From NCBI GenBank assembly GCA_027946365.1, contig JAPEUQ010000011.1, positions 372,001 to 436,000 on the forward strand: a DNA stretch of 64,000 nucleotides. Reading direction: 5' to 3'. A program made the translations under genes and the position numbers. Below the pieces are notes generated by a model. It searched no databases and was not told where the DNA came from. It worked only from the letters and a program-made list of their open reading frames with translations. Of the stretch, positions 25,299 to 35,507 are shown one piece after another. The stretch is from Kalmusia sp. IMI 367209 (taxonomy: Eukaryota; Ascomycota; Dothideomycetes; Pleosporales; Didymosphaeriaceae). Positions within the stretch are counted from its first letter, which is position 1, and the number at the start of each line of letters is the position of its first letter.

Positions 25299-25993
25299 TG
25301 TGCAAGTCTGAGTCTTGTTGTAGTACAGGGCTGGCGGGGTTATTGTTAGTGACTCCCAACAAGTGCCAATGAGGGGTATCGATGTGTAGAGATGGCAATT
25401 GAGCGAGCAATTGGGGGACTCACGGCTATTTGAATGCGGGAATCAGGGAGAGTGGGGTGCGTGTTTGAGAGTATCGTAGTTCCGCGGTCAGGTGTAAGGT
25501 AAAAGAAAGTAGTCCGGTCGGACGTTGGTGGGGTTTGAGCAGGCCCGGCCCCGAACGTCACAAGGAGGGGCAGGAGCAGGGGTCAAGCTCATGGCGTCAG
25601 TTCTGGAACTGACTAGGGCTGCGTCTCACGCAAGCAAGGCAAAATGGTCACTAAGCATCTCAATTGCTGAGAGAGGCTTGCAGGCCAGTCTATCTTGTAC
25701 AGAATGTGAAGTCTTGAATTGCCTCATCTCGCCGTATTTCGCGCAAAATGCTGCCTAATGCGCCTGAATCATGATGCCGTCCCCCATACATAAAAAGCGT
25801 CACACCCTGGTACTGGAGCTAACCTAGAGCATGTCTGCTCGGGTGTTTGCCAGGCGACGTCCAGGACTGTTGGGACATGTTCTCGCTTAGCGTAGTGTCG
25901 TGGATATGCGTGCTGCGGACAAGCCAACAGCCAACAATTCCCGCGTCTAAATCGGTGCGCTCGAAATTCCTACAAATCCTCCCTCGAAAGAGT
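25299..25993. other. Intergenic, pgi1 promoter side
   Basis: About 700 bases between the pgi1 start and the end of the YPK-type kinase gene. No coding signal is supported; the half next to 25299 should be the pgi1 promoter. Confidence 0.5.
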
Positions 25994-28144
25994 CTACCGC
26001 TCCGCAACACCCTCAAACGAGGGATCCTTCACCGAACCGCCTGCATCGCCCAGCCCGGCAACTGGGCGATTGTATGACCACCCTGCAAACTGCTGCTGCA
26101 TGGTCTGTGAGAGCATTGGACCGTCCACATACGAATCTGTGGGAGCTTCTCTGGTGAACTCAACGTCAAAGTTGGCAGTATCTTTTGCGTCAACCTAAAG
26201 TACTTACGTTAGCAGACAGTACCAAATCAGCGGTTTCTTCTGTGCTGGAAAGCTGACATACCACATTCGGTTTGAAGCTAGGTTCATACTTCCTCTCAAG
26301 CAGCTTCCGCCAGTCGATACTGTGGAAGAAGTAGTGTGCTTTGATCTCAGCTGCGCCCTTTGCACCAAGACGCTTTTCGGCATTGCGATCCAGCAGACGG
26401 GTCAGCAGATCTCGCGCGGCAGGGGGTACGATCTCTGGCCCAGGGAAATGTAAGGGCTCTGTAAGAATTTTTCGGTACATGTCATTTGTGTTCTCATCGT
26501 AGAAAGGCGGTAGACCCGTCAACATCTCGTACAAGAGAACACCAAGCGTCCACCAATCAACCGTCTTGGTATAGCCTGCTCCCGTGAGGAGCTCAGGGGC
26601 GAGGTATTCAGGTGTACCGCAGAATGCTAACATTACGTTAGTCAAGTCACAAGATCAAACCGAAGAATACTCACTGTTAGTGCGATCCTCGTCCTTCATA
26701 TCAAGCTTGCAAAGACCGAAATCGCACAAGGCGATATGTCCGGTGTAATCAAGAAGAATGTTCTCCGGTTTCAAGTCACGGTAAATGACGTTGAAACCAT
26801 GCAAGCATTCCAAGGCGCACAGGAGCTCTGCTGCGTAAAATCGAGCACGATTAATGTCGAAACGCTGTTCCTTCTGTAGGTGATGGAAAAGTTCGCCACC
26901 GTTTACAAAAGCAAGGACTAGATAAAGCTTCTCTGGCGACTGGAACGAGAACTTGAGAGGTACGATGAACGGGTTGTTAATCTGAGCAAGGACAGAGCGT
27001 TCTGCCAAGGTATGGGCTACCTCTGAGCGAGAGATGATGTGGGCTTTTCGAATAGTCTTAAGAGCATAGATACGATGCGTATCCTTCTTCCTGTGAATCG
27101 TTAGCAAATGAGAAAAATTGCGATGATGCACAATGATACATACATGACCTGCATGACTTTGCCGAAGCTACCCTTTCCGACAACTTTGAGCAGGTCAAAA
27201 TCATCGATCGAGAGCCTATCTTGGCGATTCTCTACGAAGTTGACGCCAACCTTCATAGTACCAGAACCGTACTGAACCTCGAGCCATTCGGCACCAATTT
27301 GGCCCTGTCCAGTCTCCTTCTTTGTCTTCGCGTCGGCGACCTGTGATTCTTCGAATCGCGGGCTAATATGACACTTCCCGATGAAGATATCATCAGTGCG
27401 ACCAGCATTCGGCGGTGCAGAAGGGTTGCGAATGTAGAGCGATACGCTAAGATCAGTTATACGTGACACATCGAACTTATACTGGGTGTTGCCTCCTGCC
27501 CACAACGGATTCTCGGGGGTTCCTGATACGGCGTTGATGAAGACTTGCTGCTTATCGAAATCGACGAGAGCGTAAGGAAGGTATTTGGAGGAATAACGTC
27601 CGTGGATCGTGGGGACCGCGTTGATGCTGCCAGCAGCGGACTGCGGACGGTTCGAAGAGTACGAGCCAGCGACTTGATTTCGTGATGACGAGCCAGGCCG
27701 CATAGACCCCGCTACGGAGAAGCCGCCTCCTTGCGAAAGCGACCCCTGGTGGTGTCCGCTGTTGAAATGCTGCTCTGCGCCCGGCGGGAGCGCGAAGCCT
27801 TTGCCTTCATGGAGGGTGACGATCAGGATACCAGGCCGCAGGGGCGGTGGAGGGGCGGCAGCGTTGGCTTCGGACGCAGCTGGGCTGGGTTAGCAATGCT
27901 GCGACTGTTGGGATCGTTACTACATGCCGATGCCATTGGGGTCTTTCGAATCTGTAAGAGTCGTGCTGCTGCCGGAACTAGAGCCCTTCGGCGTCTGCTC
28001 ACCGCCGACTATCGTGGATGTGGACGACGAGCGACTAAAGGTATTGGCGAGCGGCGCGAGGTGTGTCTCCTTGAGCTCTGCGCTGGGTCAGAGAGGCAAT
28101 GAGGAAGAGCGGCAATACGCACTCTTAGTGAGTTTCCACGACAT
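25994..28144 (-). CDS. ypk1: AGC serine/threonine kinase, YPK1-like
   Basis: A TORC2/PDK1-dependent AGC kinase of the Ypk1/Ypk2 family, which controls sphingolipid, membrane-stress and actin responses. Six exons are inferred: 28144-28123, 28077-27924, 27884-27144, 27090-26675, 26626-26262 and 26194-25994, giving 632 residues. Exon 1 is 22 nt (MSWKLTK). An N-terminal C2-like region (about residues 95-280) precedes the kinase. The G-loop GKGSFGKV is at 295-302, the ATP lysine at 317 (YALK), then YRDLKPEN and CDFGLCK. The activation-loop Thr445 in TFCGTPEY has its codon split by intron 4. The C-terminal hydrophobic motif FAGWSY has Ser606. All AGC features are intact. The 39-bp intron 2 is short and is the least certain join. 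It diverges from ada2. Confidence 0.92.
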
Positions 28145-28838
28145 GGTTCCGAGGCTGAGTGGGTGCAAGATTGGGAGGTCTGCGGTTCGCTCTCAGAGCA
28201 GAGGGGCAGGTGGAGACGACGGACGGGCACGAGGCAGGTGGTGGGTGGGTTGCGACTGCAGTGATGCGGGGGCGGAGGCGGGTGATATTGATGGCAATGT
28301 GCGGTGTAGAGGCAGCTGAGGCTATGTGTTGTGTGTGGCGAGGAAATGTCCCCTTTCTCAGGTAGAGGAGAAGTCCTAATGTGCTTGTGAGGAAGTGGGG
28401 ATCTCCAGCGTCTCAGGCTCGCCAAGGGGCCTGTCTCTCTTCAGCACAGGCATAGCACTGCCATTTCCCCCCCAGCCAGCCGTTTGATGTTTGGTGCCCG
28501 CGCCGCGGATTCGCTATTTCGGACCTGTAGCCATGCTCCCGCGACGCGACTGCCTATGACTTGCTGCCATTAACACGGGCAGTCCGCCTCCACGACGCCA
28601 CTCCTGGTACAGAGTTACATCGCCCGCATACGACAGTGCCGCCCGCCTCTGCGACGTCATATTCGCGCACTGCGCTGTTCTCCACAGCCTCAGCTGCTTC
28701 TGCGCGCTGCTCTACGTACGTGCAAACGCGTTCGAACCCGCACAGCCACGTTCCAAGTTCGCCTCTCGCCTGGTGCCCAGTGCGGCAGCCCGAACCGCTC
28801 TTTCGCCGACGGCCTACACGAGGGAGTAGAGACGCAAC
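28145..28838. promoter_or_regulatory. Divergent intergenic promoter, ypk1 / ada2
   Basis: About 690 bases between two divergent start codons. It is GC-rich, with CT/GA-rich stretches and no coding potential. Both promoters must lie here. Confidence 0.5.
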
Positions 28839-30462
28839 ATGGGTCTCATCAAGAAGAAGACTGGGTCGCGGGGCACAGAGGGCGGCGTGAAGTACGTCTG
28901 TGACGTGTGTTCCTCAGACATCACATCAACGGTAAGTTCCGGTCGCATACTACACCGCTCTGATGATGGGCTCCCATCATATGAGGTCTGCGACTGTACA
29001 GCGTTGACTTTGCTAGGTACGGATACGCTGCGCTAGCGACGTTTGCCACGAGTACGACCTCTGCGTGCCCTGCTTTTCTGATGCCAAGTACTCCCGCGAC
29101 CACGATCCGCGAACCCATTCGTATCAAGTCATTGAGCAGCATTCAATACCGATATTTACCGAAGACTGGGGCGCCGATGAGGAATTAGCTCTGCTCGAGG
29201 GTGCAGAAACATACGGCTTAGGGTCATGGGCAGATATAGCCGATCACATTGGCGGATTCAGGACCAAAGACGAAGTTCGGGATCATTATGTCAACACCTA
29301 CATAAACAGCTCCAAGTTCCCTCTTCCAGAAAGAGCCAGCCCAGAAAACACCGAGCTTAGTGATCGAATACCTCGAGATGTTTTCCAGGCCAACAAAAAG
29401 CGGAGGATAGAGAAGAAGAAGGAAGAGGCCCAAAATGCACCACCTGCAACGCCGAAGCAGAAGCCAACCGCCAGTGTACCGGCCTGTCATGAGGTTCAAG
29501 GATACATGCCTGGTCGACTAGAGTTTGAGACAGAATATTTCAATGAGGCGGAAGAAGCCGTGCAACATATGCAATTCGACCCTGGCGATGGTCTCAATCC
29601 ACGGACAGGCGAGCTGGAGCCAGAGATGGAACTGAAAATGACGGTGATGGAAATTTACAATTCTCGGCTGGATGCACGTGTCGAGAGGAAAAAGATCATA
29701 TTCGAACACAAGCTTCTGGAATATCGGAAGAACGCCGCTGCCGACAAAAAGCGGACCAAAGAGGAACGAGATCTTCTCAATAAGGCAAAACCTTTCGCCA
29801 GAATGATGAAGCATGACGACTTCGAGAAATTCTGCGACGGGCTGATCTATGAACACAGCCTACGGCAAGCTATATCTCAGCTACAGGATTGGAGGAACCA
29901 CCAAATCACAGACCTCAAGCAGGGCGAAAAATATGAACAGGAAAAGCAGCAACGACAAACGAGAGGCCCTCCCATGGGTCAGTTTGATCGTTTAGCATCA
30001 AATCGGATAAGCAAGCCCACGCCTCCTTTTGAAACACCTTCGGCCACATCAGCATTAACCGCATCTGAATTACCTCTACATTTACGGCAGAAGAATGGTC
30101 TATCGACACCGCCTCCAGATCAGCTGAATGGAACCAATGGGATCAATGGTGTATTGACACCGCAACATTCAAAATCTAAATTTGTGCCGAAGCCATTGCC
30201 AAATACAGTCCCGCTGAAGTTTGCTAAGGAGTCGGCTTCAGACTTACAGCTTTTGACACCAGAAGAATATGATCTCTGCCGTGTTCTTCGCATCATGCCG
30301 AAACCTTACTTAGCAATCAAGGAAAATTTGTTACGAGAGTCGATGAAACAGGGCGGTGCACTCAAGAAGCGAACTGCCATAGAAGTGGCCAAGATCGATG
30401 AACGGAAAACGAAGCAGGTGTTTGATTTCTTCGTACATAGTGGGTGGATTGCACGCGCGTAA
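28839..30462 (+). CDS. ada2: SAGA/ADA adaptor Ada2
   Basis: A subunit of the SAGA and ADA histone acetyltransferase modules; it activates Gcn5. Exons 28839-28931 and 29017-30462 give 512 residues. An N-terminal ZZ zinc finger spans about 18-65 ([23 protein letters not shown]). The SANT domain follows ([18 protein letters not shown] ... WADIADHIG). A central ADA2-specific helical region contains [13 protein letters not shown] and [20 protein letters not shown]. The C-terminal SWIRM domain runs from about 425 ([20 protein letters not shown]) to the end ([10 protein letters not shown]). The architecture is complete and the length matches fungal Ada2. The intron lies inside the ZZ finger. Confidence 0.95.
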
Positions 30463-30941
30463 GGCTTGAAAGGATAGCTTGGAGTTGACATTGTTGTTTT
30501 CGGCGTACTACCGATACCCGGACGGTTCACGAGCTTTGGGCAACGGGCTTTCGCTCGTTTGGTACGAATAAATGAACATGAGTAGTGTTGTATCTGAAAA
30601 ATACTTGCTTATATCAATATTCTAAATGTCGCACCGTCAATGTGCAATACTGGTACGAATCCCGATAAGGCTTATCGACTGCACGTGATTGGTTGTCCCC
30701 CGTGCCCGCGGTAACGCAGAGGCAAGCGCAACCCAAACAAACGCTCGCTCTCTCCTCACTGCTTTCCCGTCACATGCGCCTTTGACCATCTCTATCACCA
30801 TGCGTCTCTAATTCAGCGCACACTGTAGCTCCGCTGTGTGCCTTGCAGCTCCTCAAATCGGGTCTTCTCCCACCAAACTCTTCGTGAAGCGTTCGCTGCG
30901 CAACAATAAACTAAGCTGAAGGCACCCTTTCTCTAGGTCGC
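30463..30941. other. Intergenic with candidate regulatory palindromes
   Basis: About 480 bases between ada2 and the next gene. Around 30660-30700 there is a GATA-containing inverted repeat (listed separately), a CACGTG E-box at 30682-30687 and an adjacent CCAAT box on the minus strand (ATTGG, 30688-30692). The rest is pyrimidine-rich leader. Confidence 0.55.
30663..30677. promoter_or_regulatory. GATA inverted repeat
   Basis: A perfect 7-bp inverted repeat around a single central base (CGATAAG-G-CTTATCG). It places one GATAAG site on each strand, about 270 bases upstream of the ATG at 30942. GATA factors in fungi act in nitrogen, light and siderophore control. Function here is an inference from the motif only. 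Confidence 0.4.
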
Positions 30942-32255
30942 ATGGCAACTACAGCTCGACAACAGACCAACATGCCAGGCCTTTACACCCCATCCCCACT
31001 CCAGCGCTCCAGCTCTCGATCACACTTGTTGGAGCCGGCACCCCGATTTCCAACCGTCGTTTCTGAAACTTCCGGCCTTCAGGTGACCGACACCGACCAC
31101 GCGACCCGGAAACGGTTCCGCTACGATGACCTTGGGTTGGAGGGCAACGCCTGCTCTTCTACTTCTCACTCGCTCAATACAGACTCCTGGTCACATTCGC
31201 TGAGCTACTCCCGCTCCTCCGTCAGGAGTCCTCCGCCGCTAGCGAACGAGCGATACGAGCTAGCTGGAGGAATGGATGTCACGGACAGATTCGCAAGGCA
31301 CAACGGAAACTTCGATGATTACTTCAACCTCGAGACGCGACGTGGGATGTGGTCAACACCTACAAACCCTCCCTCCAGCATACCGCAAGAGCTCCAGCTT
31401 GCTGAACTGCGAGCTGCAAGTACTAAGCCTTGGATGTTGAATCAGTTGATGAGCATTGTGGGTGGGGTGGCTGGCAAGCTGTACCAGTTCTGCTCGGTGC
31501 CTTTTCGCGGCTTCCAAGCCGGAGGCGGTCAGACATACTCATTCGAAAACCAGGAGGTGGCTGCCAAATTAGGTCTGCATGAGGACCCCTCCGATCAGCT
31601 TCACAGCTCAACACAGCAACCCCTACCTGGCCACTATCCCGAGAATGACTACGGAATCCTCTCGATCGAGTCACTCGAAAACGAGCGACCAAGAGCCAAA
31701 CGGCAACGCACAGGGGATAATTGGGTGGTTGTCAACAAGGACGGAGATACGATTTCGAGACCTTCGACACCGCGAATTGCAGCACGAAGAGTGCCAAGTC
31801 ATACAAGGTCACCTTCCCAAATCCCTCGACCCGTTTCTAGAGCGAGTGTAGCCACACCGGTGCACAAACGACCATCCTTGATACCAGTCTCTCGGCGTTC
31901 CACAATGGACAGGAGATCGTTTCAGGACTCCCCTAAAACAGAGCCTCAGGTACACGGTACCGCCCGGTCATACAGTCGCCAAAGCTATGGCTCACCTGTC
32001 ATGTTCAATGACAAGACGCCCAAGAAGAAGAGTCCCCTGCCTCCGGAGAGTCAACGACTCATCAACAAAATGCGTCGCGAAGAGGTGGAGGACGATGCTC
32101 GTATGCGGAGGATGAGCTCTCAGATGAGCGCGATGTTACGGGAAGCTCGTGAAGCTCTAGGCAGTAAGTTCGAGATCGAGGACGAGTATATGGACGACGG
32201 CGATGGATCAGATGACGATGTTCATTCGTCGAGTATGCGCTTGTTCCCCCGGTAG
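30942..32255 (+). CDS. Unknown conserved-looking fungal protein
   Basis: I do not recognise a domain. Single exon, 437 residues. The N-terminus is Ser/Pro-rich and disordered. A compact hydrophobic block at about residues 160-200 (KPWMLNQLMSIVGGVAGKL then YQFCSVPFRGFQAGGG) looks conserved and may be an amphipathic or membrane-associating helix. Next come PRAKRQRTGDNWVVV, which looks like a basic nuclear localisation signal, and a Ser/Arg/Pro-rich stretch. A C-terminal charged helix follows (PESQRLINKMRREEVEDDAR), then an acidic tail. The composition suggests a nuclear protein, perhaps at the envelope or pore, but this is speculation. The gene is well supported by its length and start context. 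Confidence 0.75.
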   Translation: MATTARQQTNMPGLYTPSPLQRSSSRSHLLEPAPRFPTVVSETSGLQVTDTDHATRKRFRYDDLGLEGNACSSTSHSLNTDSWSHSLSYSRSSVRSPPPLANERYELAGGMDVTDRFARHNGNFDDYFNLETRRGMWSTPTNPPSSIPQELQLAELRAASTKPWMLNQLMSIVGGVAGKLYQFCSVPFRGFQAGGGQTYSFENQEVAAKLGLHEDPSDQLHSSTQQPLPGHYPENDYGILSIESLENERPRAKRQRTGDNWVVVNKDGDTISRPSTPRIAARRVPSHTRSPSQIPRPVSRASVATPVHKRPSLIPVSRRSTMDRRSFQDSPKTEPQVHGTARSYSRQSYGSPVMFNDKTPKKKSPLPPESQRLINKMRREEVEDDARMRRMSSQMSAMLREAREALGSKFEIEDEYMDDGDGSDDDVHSSSMRLFPR

Positions 32256-33258
32256 GGTAGACACACACGCTCCGATATGTGCACGATGCTCGCTTCGACT
32301 GGGACATCCCTGGTTGCAATCGACTTGTGTTCGTTGGCGGTTATACTCCGTTGTCTGTCAGTCGCCGCTGTCGCGGTACCGCCGATCATGAAGTGGATAT
32401 GCAAGCATTCGCAACCTGTTTTGCGACGTGCAGCTGCGCGAGTAGTGGAGCCGACTGCATTTTGGCGGGGGTTTCTACCTTGTATTCACACGACTCTCCT
32501 AAATGTGCTACCACGATGTCGTCATTGGTTTATCGGCGTTTGTGCAATTATACCCCTTTGGTCGGCGCGAGAAGTTAGCATCTTTTAATAGTTCAAACGT
32601 GGGGAGCGTCACAGCCAGAAGCTGGCGTTGCGAAATGAAGATTCTCCTTTGCATTACACTTGGCACACGAGTCCCAGACAGCAGAAACAGACGGCGAATT
32701 ACGAGGGGTTGCAATAAGGAGAGCGAGAAATGAGTTCATGCGAGAGATAGCAGGCATCCAGGCAGTCTCGTGGGCAGGGCGTGCCCGCCTTTGTTGATCG
32801 ATACCTATAAGCGGGCTGGATAGGGAAGTTGCGCGCATGCTGGTCAGCGCGATGCGGGGCTCCCGGTTCGGCGGCGCCCCAAGGCTTGTGCCTCCACCAC
32901 TTACACGTCACTATGAAAGCCTCGCTGGACCCGTGTAGAGGTCGTCGGCTCAAACGGGTGCCCATGCAATGCACGCCCGCGCTGGCTGACCCAAACACCC
33001 GCTACTGGGCTGATGGCCCAAGGCTGTACCTGGGCCCAGCCAGGTGCATCCGACCCGCGACATTTAATGGAATGCGCCGCCGTGTCTGATCCTAGGATTT
33101 CCCCTCCTGCTGTTTAGCCTGGCCGTGCTGGCTGCCCTTTGTTCAACTTCCAGCCAGTTTGAGCTACTGGCTCCCCGCTTCCAAGATCAAGCTCGGCTTC
33201 ATCTTCATGGTACACGGCTGTCTCCCCCGCTCAACCATCGTCGGACAACTCTTGCACG
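32256..33258. other. Gene-free stretch
   Basis: About 1 kb between two plus-strand genes of unknown function. Several open frames overlap on both strands, but none shows a domain, signal peptide or splice-supported extension. It likely holds the 3' UTR of the upstream gene and the promoter of the downstream gene. Confidence 0.5.
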
Positions 33259-33960
33259 ATGGCGACTCTGCTCGATATCAGGCCGCTCGACCCAGAGCCT
33301 CTGCCTCTCTACTCGCGCGAGGACCCAGACACCATGTCCATCCGAAGCGCAGCACCATCCTATGTCTCTGACACGCCCACCTACAACTCACATCGCACGC
33401 CCACCTCACTTCTACCACCACTTTCGCCCGGCCAACAAACCATTGGCCTTCCTGCTCCCCGCTTTGCGCCTGGATTTGAGAACAGAGGAACAGGCTCTAT
33501 ATCGGAGCAAAACTTCAACATCGGCAGAAGCAACAATTCGAAACAGTACAGCGCCGTGGTCCGAAGACGCGCCGACCTGGCACGCGCGAATACCGAAGCC
33601 ATCTTGAACTCGCTCTCCGCTGTACCTCCTTCTCCGGAACGCTCCGAAACCGGCAATTCGCCTACCTCATCCTCCGCAGACATCGAAGCCTATCCGGTAC
33701 AAATTGAGTCAATTAACCCGCTCGAGGACCCATATCTAGTTGGGGAGGAAGCGGCAGGACGAGCTAGGAGGTCGAGGGTCTACAGAGAGATGTGTATGCG
33801 GGGTGAGGAGACGGCACGGCATGAGAGCAGGAGTTGGGACTTCATGTTCGGTCAGATGTCGGACTGGGATGAGCGGAATAAGAGTTGGAACAATTTCAGG
33901 TCGAATGTGAAGCGTTCCAAGGGAATGGGGTTGGGCCGCCGATTAGGGTGGAGATCTTAG
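33259..33960 (+). CDS. Unknown fungal protein with PSY-type disordered N-terminus
   Basis: No known function. Single exon, 233 residues, starting MATLLDIRPLDPEPLPLYSR. The first half is disordered with short tyrosine motifs (APSYVSDTPTYNS) of the type seen in WW- or arrestin-binding proteins. A basic helix follows (VVRRRADLARANTEAIL). The C-terminal ~60 residues look folded: an Arg-rich helix with YREMCMRGEETARHES, the aromatic motif WDFMFGQMSDWDERNKSW, and a basic end. The same layout is, as far as I recall, common to a conserved ascomycete family without a name. There is no membrane segment. Confidence 0.72.
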   Translation: MATLLDIRPLDPEPLPLYSREDPDTMSIRSAAPSYVSDTPTYNSHRTPTSLLPPLSPGQQTIGLPAPRFAPGFENRGTGSISEQNFNIGRSNNSKQYSAVVRRRADLARANTEAILNSLSAVPPSPERSETGNSPTSSSADIEAYPVQIESINPLEDPYLVGEEAAGRARRSRVYREMCMRGEETARHESRSWDFMFGQMSDWDERNKSWNNFRSNVKRSKGMGLGRRLGWRS

Positions 33961-35507
33961 GACAAACGCGTCATGACTACACGAAGAAACGAACGACGGA
34001 GCGCCGAACGAGGCTAAATACACACCATGGACGAAAATGTCTCTAGCAAGGGAGCATATGAGCGTCACGGAAAATATATAACATCTGGGTATATCTTACG
34101 ACCGATCGGACAGGGGCTGGCGTTTTTTATTGTTGCAGACACTCAGTGTCTAACCTTTTTTTTCCTTTCTCTTCTCTCTTTCAGCATTTAAACCGGCCCA
34201 GCGCTTTGGATACCCACTATCCACGTCTCATCTCTACATATGGATGGGACTGTCTTTTTTCGGCTTGGCGCAATTCATTCCAACTTCCTTTCTAAGCGCA
34301 TTTTTCAGTGCTGAGCTCCAGCGCTTCGGTCTTGGGGTGCTATTGGAAGCGTTTATAATTCTGACGCGGTTCGGCGTTTTCTGGAACCGGCTTCTTTGAC
34401 TGGAAAGGTATCTGCATTTACAATTAATCGGTTGATAGTTAGGACGCGAATGACACATAATATGAATTTCACTTCACAGCCTTCTCCCCTCGATGCGTGT
34501 TTCAAGGACGTGAACGCTGACCAATGCTGCGGAGCAACATGTGGGAATTTAAAGCCAGATGATGTAGTATGTGTATATGTAGCGAGCAACTTAGCGCAGA
34601 AACCGAAAAGAGATACTACTTGCGCACATCTATACTCCCTGAGGCTCTTTAGTACCAAAGCATATAGTGAAAGTAGTCCAATACCAAAGCCACTGTGAAA
34701 TGCATTCTTGCTCGCTGCAACCACACAAATGGGCATTGTCTCGCCGAGCAACGGGCATTTACAAGTCCATTGCATAGCGGAAAACGCTATCGAGGTATCT
34801 GACTTGGAAAACTGGCTACTCTGCTTCCTCCATTTGCCCCTTAGTTTCCGGAAAATATCGACTTTTGGTATTGTGTTCGCCTGCGAGGTGAGCTTGTCCG
34901 CCGCTGGGCCCCGTGTACTACGGAGGTATCCCGACGTGTGGCGTGTTGTGTACCCACACGGGTCGCGCTTGTACGCTTGTTTTTATGCGGATCGGGGAGC
35001 ACAGTGTGGTACGGATTGTAGCCAAGGGGAGGTTGCAAGGACGGGAGGAAAGCTTGTGTGTGCTTGTTCTTAGCGCGGAGAAGGGACGAGTTAGCACAAG
35101 TTAACGTCCTGGATTTGAGGAGAGTTGTGTGTGGAGATGTTGTGGGTTAGAAGGGGGTGCACTGTAGTAGGAGTGACGTAGATAATCTAGTTCCTATCCT
35201 TTCGAAAGTTTTATTGGGAGGCGCACGCACAGCCTCTGATATCGGTGATGATCGTGGCAAGTATTCAGATGGTTTCAAAGACAATATGCCCTGCGTTTGC
35301 GTGAGGTAGTGCCATCGCACATGACAAACATTTGTGTGTCATGCTCTTGTATCTTACGTACTCAGGGATCACTCAAGCCACATAAGGCCTACGCGAGACT
35401 TATGAGATATTGCTTTTTGATATACAAATGGGAAGGAAAATGATGCCGTTTGTGTCTTGTTGTCTTAAACATGTATACATGCATACCTATGTATGTTTCT
35501 TGCATCG
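33961..35507. other. Long gene-free stretch before the NLR island
   Basis: About 1.55 kb. No supportable coding on either strand. T-rich tracts occur near 34155-34185. It forms the boundary between the housekeeping block and the NLR/HET/kinase island. Confidence 0.5.

Noticed and set aside
32829..33089. 86-codon plus-strand frame between two unknown genes
   Set aside because: High Arg/Cys/Pro content of the kind seen in non-coding GC-rich DNA; no start context or domain.
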